Source: Rhodococcus jostii RHA1
Lineage (GTDB): Bacteria; Actinomycetota; Actinomycetes; Mycobacteriales; Mycobacteriaceae
Direction of reading: 5' to 3'
Length of the DNA: 64,000 nt
Assembly (NCBI RefSeq): GCF_000014565.1
Contig: NC_008268.1
Span: forward strand, 7,196,501 to 7,260,500
Shown here one piece after another: positions 55,389 to 64,000 of this stretch. Under the pieces are notes generated by a model. The model had not been told where the DNA came from and did no database searches. It worked only from the letters and a program-made list of their open reading frames with translations. The translations under genes and the position numbers were made by a program. The number at the start of each line of letters is the position of its first letter. The stretch's first letter is position 1.

Positions 55389-56621
55389 ATGCGTGAGATG
55401 ACCGCAGCCGCGGCCCGGAGATCGGCGCTCTGGGCGCAGGGGTTCGCCGACCGGAAACCGGCCGGGGCGCCGACGCGCAGGCACGTCCGTTCGGTCCTCG
55501 ACCGGGTGCGGCTGTTCCAGATCGACTCGGTGTCGGTGGCGGTGCGCGCCCACTACGTCCCGCTGTTCAGCCGTCTCGGTGTCTACGACCGCGGGCTGGT
55601 CGATTCGGCGGCGTGGTCGCATTCCGCCCGCGCACCCCGGATGCTGGCGGAGTACTGGGCCCATGAGGCGGCGTTCATCCCCGTCGAGGACTGGCCGCTG
55701 ATGCGCTGGCGGATGCACCGGTACCGGCACGGTCGCTGGTCCGGTGAATCCCGCGTACTCGACCGCAGTCCCACGCTCGCCGCCGACGTGCTCGACGTGA
55801 TCGGCGCCGTCGGTGCGTGCAGCGCGAGCGACGTGGAGAAACACCTCGAGGTCGACCGGCCGGACCGCAAGGGGCCGTGGTGGGATCGCAGCGACACCAA
55901 AGTGGTGTGCGAGCAACTGTTCGCGTCCGGTGCGCTGGCGGTGGACAAGCGGGTCGCCTTCACCCGTCACTACGACCTGAGTGAACGGGTGCTGCCGAAA
56001 GCGATACTCGCCGAGGAAGTCTCGGAGGAGGACGCCGTCCGCGGCCTCGTGCAGCGGTCCGCGCGGGCCCTCGGTGTGGCCACCGAACCCGATCTCCGTG
56101 ACTACTACCGACTGTCGCCGGCGCAGACCGCCTCGGCCATCGGGGAACTCGTCGAGGACGGGGTGCTGGAACGGGTGGGAGTCCGCGGCTGGGATGCGCC
56201 GGCATTCGTTCACCGCGACGTCCGGGTTCCCCGGAAGGTGGAGGGGTCGGCGCTGTTGTGCCCGTTCGATCCGCTGGTCTTCTGCCGTCCCCGGACCGAG
56301 CGGATATTCGACTTCCGGTACCGCCTCGAGATCTATACCCCCGCGCACAAACGTGTCCACGGGTACTACGTCTATCCGTTCCTGCTGAACGGTGAACTGG
56401 TCGCGAGGGTCGATCTCAAGGCCGACCGTGCGTCGGGAACGCTCGCGGTGCGATCTGCGTTCGTGGAACCCGACCGGAATCCGGGGCGTGTGGTGGAGGC
56501 GCTGCTCCCGGAACTGCGAAGAATGGCAACGTGGTTGGGTCTGGACGACATCCGGGTGGACGATCGCGGCAACCTCGGTGCTCTCCTCGCGGCCGCGGCG
56601 GCGCGGCCGCGAGGAGAGTGA
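55389..56621 (+). CDS. ycaQ: YcaQ/AlkX-type DNA glycosylase (HTH_42 family)
   Basis: 410 residues. The family unhooks DNA interstrand crosslinks or excises bulky alkylated bases. The QxD catalytic motif is visible as QID (residues 44-46) in RLFQIDSVSV. Winged-helix segments follow (HEAAFIPVEDWPLMRWRMHR, TLAADVLDVIGAVGACSASD, RDYYRLSPAQTASAIGELVE) and the C-terminal FDPLVFCRPRTERIFDFRYR. The last residues (AAAAARPRGE) are encoded by one arm-pair of a perfect 17-bp hairpin that overlaps the stop codon. Confidence 0.9.
   Translation: MREMTAAAARRSALWAQGFADRKPAGAPTRRHVRSVLDRVRLFQIDSVSVAVRAHYVPLFSRLGVYDRGLVDSAAWSHSARAPRMLAEYWAHEAAFIPVEDWPLMRWRMHRYRHGRWSGESRVLDRSPTLAADVLDVIGAVGACSASDVEKHLEVDRPDRKGPWWDRSDTKVVCEQLFASGALAVDKRVAFTRHYDLSERVLPKAILAEEVSEEDAVRGLVQRSARALGVATEPDLRDYYRLSPAQTASAIGELVEDGVLERVGVRGWDAPAFVHRDVRVPRKVEGSALLCPFDPLVFCRPRTERIFDFRYRLEIYTPAHKRVHGYYVYPFLLNGELVARVDLKADRASGTLAVRSAFVEPDRNPGRVVEALLPELRRMATWLGLDDIRVDDRGNLGALLAAAAARPRGE
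56581..56618 (+). terminator. Perfect 17-bp hairpin overlapping the end of ycaQ
   Basis: Arms 56581-56597 and 56602-56618 are fully complementary with a 4-nt loop; the TGA stop begins at the next base. The convergent SRPBCC gene ends 5 nt further on, so the hairpin can end transcription in both directions. Confidence 0.8.
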
Positions 56622-56625
56622 GGAA

Positions 56626-57060
56626 CTACAGGCTCTCGACGAACTTCGTCAGGCCCTTGCTCGCGGTCTCGAGCGCCGTCTTCTGCGCCTTCTTCACGAG
56701 GAACCCGGGCAGCGGGATCTTCGGGTCGACCGTCAACTCGAACGTGACCTTGGTGCCTGCGCCGGACTCGGTGAGGACGTACGAGCCGTCCTGGGCGTTC
56801 TGCTGGCCGCTCTCGACGAGATGCCACGACACGGTGTCGTCGCCCTCGAACGTGTAGTCGACGACCTGCTCGTCGCTGATCCCGAGGATGGAGACGCTCA
56901 TCCGGACTCGATGGGGGCGGCCGTCGTCGTGTGTGCTCTCGATGGTGACCGACTTGTGGGCCGAGGACCACTCGGGCAGGCGATCCACCGCAGCGATCGC
57001 GGCCATCACCGTGGCCGGATCGGCCTTGATCTCGAATTCCTTGACGCCGGAAACGGCCAT
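56626..57060 (-). CDS. SRPBCC-domain protein
   Basis: 144 residues: FEIKADPATVMAAIAAVDRL, PEWSSAHKSVTIESTHDDGR, VDYTFEGDDTVSWHLVES, and a C-terminal helix KKAQKTALETASKGLTKFVE. START-like ligand-binding fold, widely found in actinobacteria (several copies in this window). GAAGGAGCGAAGAAC precedes the ATG. Function unknown. Confidence 0.87.
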   Translation of the reverse strand: MAVSGVKEFEIKADPATVMAAIAAVDRLPEWSSAHKSVTIESTHDDGRPHRVRMSVSILGISDEQVVDYTFEGDDTVSWHLVESGQQNAQDGSYVLTESGAGTKVTFELTVDPKIPLPGFLVKKAQKTALETASKGLTKFVESL

Positions 57061-57162
57061 GTTCTTCGCTCCTTCGAGCCCGTGGCGACTCTCACCGTGT
57101 GGCTGATGCGACGTAATTACATCACCGCCGCCGACGGGCGTGTGGAGTGAGTATGCCGGTGC

Positions 57163-57639
57163 TCAGAAATTGTCTCTGCCGCTGCGGCGCATCTGGTCCT
57201 TGAGTGCGCCCTGGACCGCCTGCGACACCCAGGAATTGAGCGACACCCCGTTCTGCGAGGCGGCCTCCTCGGCCTTCGACTTGATCTGATCCATCAGGCG
57301 CAGAGTGACGCGGCTGATGTCACCGGTGACGTCATCGAAGGCGGCACCGATGTCCTCGGCTGTGGTCGTTCCGTCCCCGTCCGGCCCGGGCGCGGTGGGG
57401 GTGCGATGCACGTCGACCGCGACCTCGCTGCCGTTCAGACGCACACCGACGGTGCGATTACCCAGCTCGGACGACACTTCACCCGCGAAATCGGTGAGCG
57501 CCGAGAGCAGGAGGAGCCGGGCGGCGGGTTCGACCGCGGCGGCGAGCGCCGACGCGGTCGCCCGCGTCTGCTCGTCGCCGAGTGCGGCTGCCGCATTCAG
57601 GTCGTCTTGCAGCCGGGAGACGTAGTTGCCGAGGTCCAT
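57163..57639 (-). CDS. HicB-like protein with C-terminal ribbon-helix-helix
   Basis: 158 residues. N-terminal helical part (MDLGNYVSRLQDDLNAAAAL, ATASALAAAVEPAARLLLLS), a short beta stretch (NRTVGVRLNGSEVAVDVHRT) and a C-terminal ribbon-helix-helix pattern (ISRVTLRLMDQIKSKAEEAA, GVSLNSWVSQAVQGALKDQM). It resembles a HicB antitoxin-type regulator, but no HicA toxin gene is adjacent. Confidence 0.8.
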   Translation of the reverse strand: MDLGNYVSRLQDDLNAAAALGDEQTRATASALAAAVEPAARLLLLSALTDFAGEVSSELGNRTVGVRLNGSEVAVDVHRTPTAPGPDGDGTTTAEDIGAAFDDVTGDISRVTLRLMDQIKSKAEEAASQNGVSLNSWVSQAVQGALKDQMRRSGRDNF

Positions 57640-57666
57640 GACGCCAGCATGGCGTCATAAGTGACG

Positions 57667-58581
57667 TCAGTCAAGCAGTCGTGACTTCAGCTGGGCGATG
57701 TCTCCCTCGGACAACTTCAACCCCTCCGACACGTAGGCGTCGAAGCTGCCGTAGGTGGCGACGGCCGTGTCGAACGCGATGTCGAGCCACGCCTGGTCGA
57801 CGCCGTCCAGTCCGGGATGCTCCGGATCGGCGCCGCGGTAGGTGTTGCTGAGCAGATAGTCCGCTCTCACCGTGTCCCGCGGAACCCCGAGGACGGTGAG
57901 CAGCACGGCCGTCGTCCAGCCGGTGCGGTCCTTGCCTGCGCTGCAGTGGTAGATCACGGCGCCGTCGGCCGCTGCGATGTCGTGCAGAACCGCCGAGAAC
58001 GCCTCGTTCGCACCCGGTCCCGTCACGAAGGCGCGGTAGGCGGCGGGCATGTCGACCAGAGTGGTGATCGGTGACTGCCCGAGCACGTCGTACCAGTTCC
58101 CGGCTGCTCCGGCCGGAAGCCGGTCCGGCGCGAGCGCCCGCTCGAACGTCGTGCGGAGGTCGTCGACGATCGTCACATTCGACGCGTCGAGTTGCGCGAG
58201 GTCGCGCGGGGTCAGCCTGTCCAGCGCGTCCGTGCGGAACACCAGACCGGAGCGGACGACGGCACCGTCTGCCGTCGGGTATCCACCGATGTCACGGGCG
58301 TTTCGGGCACCCTCGAGCCCGAGTGAGCGCTGCGCCGTCACGGGCTGTGCCGGACTACCGGCGACCGACGGTCCCGTCGCGGGCGGTCCGGCGAACGCCG
58401 GGGGAGCGGCCCCGAGAACCGCTGTCCCGAGAACTGCGATCACGACGGCGTGCGCGGCCGGTCCGGTACTGCACAGGAAGTCTCCCTCGCGAATCTGCGG
58501 CGCCACCGAAAGTGTGGGCGAGTCGAGACTGACACGCGCGGGTGAACGCACGGGAACCGGGCCGTTGCCGGAACGGGGCAC
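57667..58581 (-). CDS. Secreted tyrosine phosphatase (PtpB/MptpB-like dual-specificity type)
   Basis: Up to 304 residues; the start may be internal. A hydrophobic export segment (AAHAVVIAVLGTAVLGAAPP) ends near a signal-peptidase-like AFAG, so the protein is probably secreted. The catalytic P-loop HCSAGKDRTG (CX5R) is intact, with the general-acid region GARNARDIGGYPTADG before it and DIAQLKSRLLD at the end. It matches the actinobacterial lipid/tyrosine phosphatase group that includes mycobacterial PtpB. Confidence 0.9.
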   Translation of the reverse strand: MPRSGNGPVPVRSPARVSLDSPTLSVAPQIREGDFLCSTGPAAHAVVIAVLGTAVLGAAPPAFAGPPATGPSVAGSPAQPVTAQRSLGLEGARNARDIGGYPTADGAVVRSGLVFRTDALDRLTPRDLAQLDASNVTIVDDLRTTFERALAPDRLPAGAAGNWYDVLGQSPITTLVDMPAAYRAFVTGPGANEAFSAVLHDIAAADGAVIYHCSAGKDRTGWTTAVLLTVLGVPRDTVRADYLLSNTYRGADPEHPGLDGVDQAWLDIAFDTAVATYGSFDAYVSEGLKLSEGDIAQLKSRLLD

Positions 58582-58667
58582 GCCGAGACCCCGATCACCG
58601 CTGCGACTAGGGTCGATGCATTCAGGAGGGACTCCCCACCAGGGAGTTCGGTAGGAGGAACAGCGCA

Positions 58668-62363
<3,696 letters not shown>

Positions 62364-62388
62364 TTCTCCGGCAGGTAGATTCGGTCGG

Positions 62389-63012
62389 GTGACCTTCGCC
62401 CGAGATGAACGCCTCGCCCTCGTCGACTCGATGGCCGAATTCGGTCCCGACGCCCCGACCCTCTGCGGGACGTGGACCAACCGGGACCTGGCCGCCCACC
62501 TGATCGTGCGCGAACGACGCCTCGACGCTGCCCCCGGCATCGTCGTGGGTCGGCTCGCCGGCTACACGGAACACGTCCAGAACGAGACGGCGAAACGTCC
62601 GTGGAGCCGCCTGCTGGACGAGGTCCGGTCGGGTCCGCCGATGTGGTCGCCGATGTACTGGGTGGACGCACAGGTGAACCTGGGGGAGATGTTCGTCCAT
62701 CACGAGGACGTGCGCCGCGCCCACGACGGATGGGAACCGCGGGTCCTGCCCGGCAAACGCCAGGATGCGCTGTGGGGACTCGCACGCAAGGTCGGAAAGC
62801 TCGGCTACCGGCACTCCCCGGTGACGGTGGTGCTCGAGCGGCCGTCCGGAGAGCAGGCCACCGTGCGCAAGGCAGGCACCGGCCGGGTGATCCTGCGTGG
62901 TGAACCGTCGGAACTCGCCCTGCACGCGTTCGGCCGGGACCAGGTACGGATCGAGACCGATGGTGAGACCGCCGACATCGAGGCCGTGACCTCCCTCGAC
63001 CGAGGGTTCTGA
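62389..63012 (+). CDS. Maleylpyruvate-isomerase-family protein (TIGR03085-type)
   Basis: 207 residues from GTG 62389. Pattern: PTLCGTWTNRDLAAHLIVRE, GEMFVHHEDVRRAHDGWEP with the metal-site His, and a C-terminal part ELALHAFGRDQVRIETDGET. The third gene of this DinB-like, mycothiol-linked group in the window. It lies between rnj and ftsK; substrate unknown. Confidence 0.84.
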   Translation: MTFARDERLALVDSMAEFGPDAPTLCGTWTNRDLAAHLIVRERRLDAAPGIVVGRLAGYTEHVQNETAKRPWSRLLDEVRSGPPMWSPMYWVDAQVNLGEMFVHHEDVRRAHDGWEPRVLPGKRQDALWGLARKVGKLGYRHSPVTVVLERPSGEQATVRKAGTGRVILRGEPSELALHAFGRDQVRIETDGETADIEAVTSLDRGF

Positions 63013-63092
63013 GGGCATTTCGCCGCAGGTCTCCCCGTGTTACGGGTGTTGCGGATGGTCCGGAAGGTGCCGTAGCGACTAATCTGAGAGCC

Positions 63093-64000
63093 ATGGCAGG
63101 TAAGGCGAGCGCCCGCGGTTCGAGCACGACGACGTCCACGGCGAGGACGGGCGTGCGAGGCGGCTCGACCCCGTCCAAGCCGAAGTCCCGTACGACCCGG
63201 ACGGTCAGCACTCCGCGTAAGTCCACCTCAAAGAAATCGTCTACATCCGGCCCCCTCAAGTCGGTGGGCAGGGGAATCGGTGCCGGCTGGTCGCTGATGG
63301 CCAAGGGCGTCGGGGTCACCACCCGCACCGTGGGCAAGGCAGCCGAGATCGAACAGGGCCACCGACGCGACGGCATCGCGCTCGGGCTGATCGCGATCAG
63401 CGTCGTGGTCGCCTGCGGAATCTGGTTCTCCGCGGGCGGTCCGGTGGGCGAGTGGCTTGAGACCGGAGTCCGTGCCGTGTTCGGTGGCGCGTCCGGCGTC
63501 CTGCCCCTGATCGGCGTCGCCGTCGCGGTGATCCTGATAAGGACCGAGCCGAAACCCGAGATCCGGCCGAGGCTGGTCCTGGGGTCGCTGCTGGTCGGTC
63601 TGCCCGCTCTCGGGCTCTGGCACATCGCGACCGGTTCGCCCACCGACGCCGAGGGCAGGACCCGCGGCGCCGGATTCGTCGGGTACGCGGCGGGAGGTCC
63701 GCTGACGGACGGCCTGACCGTATGGCTCGCCGCGCCGCTGCTGCTTATGGCGGCACTGTTCGGTGTGCTGTTGCTGACCGGAACCACGGTCCGGGAGGTG
63801 CCCGGCAAGCTGCAGTCGTACTTCGGGACGTCGTTCGGCCGCGACCACTACGCCGACTACGACAGCGAGTACTACGAGGACGGCGAATACGACCCCACGC
63901 TGTTCGACGCCGACGGCTACCCGGTCGACGACTACACGACCGGGGGCCGGGGTGTTCCGGCCGACAACTATCCCACTGACGAGTACGACGTCAGCGATAC
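63093..64000 (+). CDS. ftsK: FtsK/SpoIIIE DNA translocase, N-terminal part (runs off the right edge)
   Basis: First about 302 residues of the septal DNA pump that moves chromosome ends during division. Seen: a basic, disordered N-terminus (KPKSRTTRTVSTPRKSTSKK), then about four membrane spans (DGIALGLIAISVVVACGIWF, ASGVLPLIGVAVAVILIR, LVLGSLLVGLPALGLWHIA, VWLAAPLLLMAALFGVLLLT), then an acidic Asp/Tyr-rich linker (YADYDSEYYEDGEYDPTLFD). The motor and gamma domains are outside the window. The rnj-ftsK order is conserved in related genomes. Confidence 0.88.
   Translation, partial: MAGKASARGSSTTTSTARTGVRGGSTPSKPKSRTTRTVSTPRKSTSKKSSTSGPLKSVGRGIGAGWSLMAKGVGVTTRTVGKAAEIEQGHRRDGIALGLIAISVVVACGIWFSAGGPVGEWLETGVRAVFGGASGVLPLIGVAVAVILIRTEPKPEIRPRLVLGSLLVGLPALGLWHIATGSPTDAEGRTRGAGFVGYAAGGPLTDGLTVWLAAPLLLMAALFGVLLLTGTTVREVPGKLQSYFGTSFGRDHYADYDSEYYEDGEYDPTLFDADGYPVDDYTTGGRGVPADNYPTDEYDVSD

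Noticed and set aside
57163..57639. A HicAB toxin-antitoxin pair
   Set aside because: The HicB-like protein has no HicA-like neighbour on either side.

Overview
The window is high-GC actinobacterial chromosome, most likely from a large-genome Rhodococcus (R. opacus/jostii type). This rests on the codon bias, the frequent GTG starts, the abundance of SRPBCC, maleylpyruvate-isomerase-like, Mce and CoA-pathway genes, and a right end (M16 peptidase - dapB - thyX - dapA - rnj - ftsK) that matches the conserved Corynebacteriales core order. No database search was possible; all names come from reading the proteins and motifs.

Left part (1-15.4 kb) is a catabolic region: the 5' end of an acyl-CoA dehydrogenase gene, a broken CaiB-type CoA-transferase, an IclR regulator, two alpha/beta hydrolases, a Dabb protein, a NudC-like Nudix hydrolase, a GAF/AAA/Fis regulator, an acyl-CoA synthetase, an SMP-30 lactonase-like protein, a nitronate-monooxygenase-like flavoprotein, an enoyl-CoA hydratase, a decayed acyl-CoA dehydrogenase and a Baeyer-Villiger monooxygenase. 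A shared TGTCCG/CGGACA half-site lies in the intergenic regions before three of these units, suggesting one regulon. The content fits ketone to lactone/ester to acid to acyl-CoA to beta-oxidation, with an unknown substrate.

Middle-left (15.4-28 kb) looks like a stress island. One long minus-strand operon carries a YflT-type protein, DnaK, GrpE, a CbpA-type DnaJ, CbpM, ClpB, a zinc-ribbon thioredoxin, a UBP-type zinc finger protein, a cyclic-nucleotide-binding/thioredoxin-reductase-like fusion and a DUF1931 histone-fold protein, ending at a strong hairpin. It is flanked by an IS256-type transposase relic downstream and a complete IS701-type element (16-bp terminal repeats, CTAG target duplication) upstream. 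ClpB is interrupted by an in-frame TAG. A lipoprotein HtrA/DegP-like protease follows the IS.

Middle (28-49 kb) is accessory: a tRNA-Gly(CCC) with an unusually short 3' part, decayed stretches, a frameshifted methyltransferase, SRPBCC proteins, an orphan Mce protein, a membrane Ser/Thr kinase with a planctomycete-like layout, a hemerythrin-SRPBCC fusion, a WYL regulator with a clear operator next to a VOC protein, a beta-lactamase-fold lipoprotein lacking its catalytic SxxK, and an internally deleted HemK-like methyltransferase.

Right part (49-64 kb) is mostly core: M16 peptidase, MDR alcohol dehydrogenase, MarR and a maleylpyruvate-isomerase-like gene, DapB, a YcaQ-type DNA glycosylase, ThyX, DapA, RNase J and the N-terminus of FtsK.
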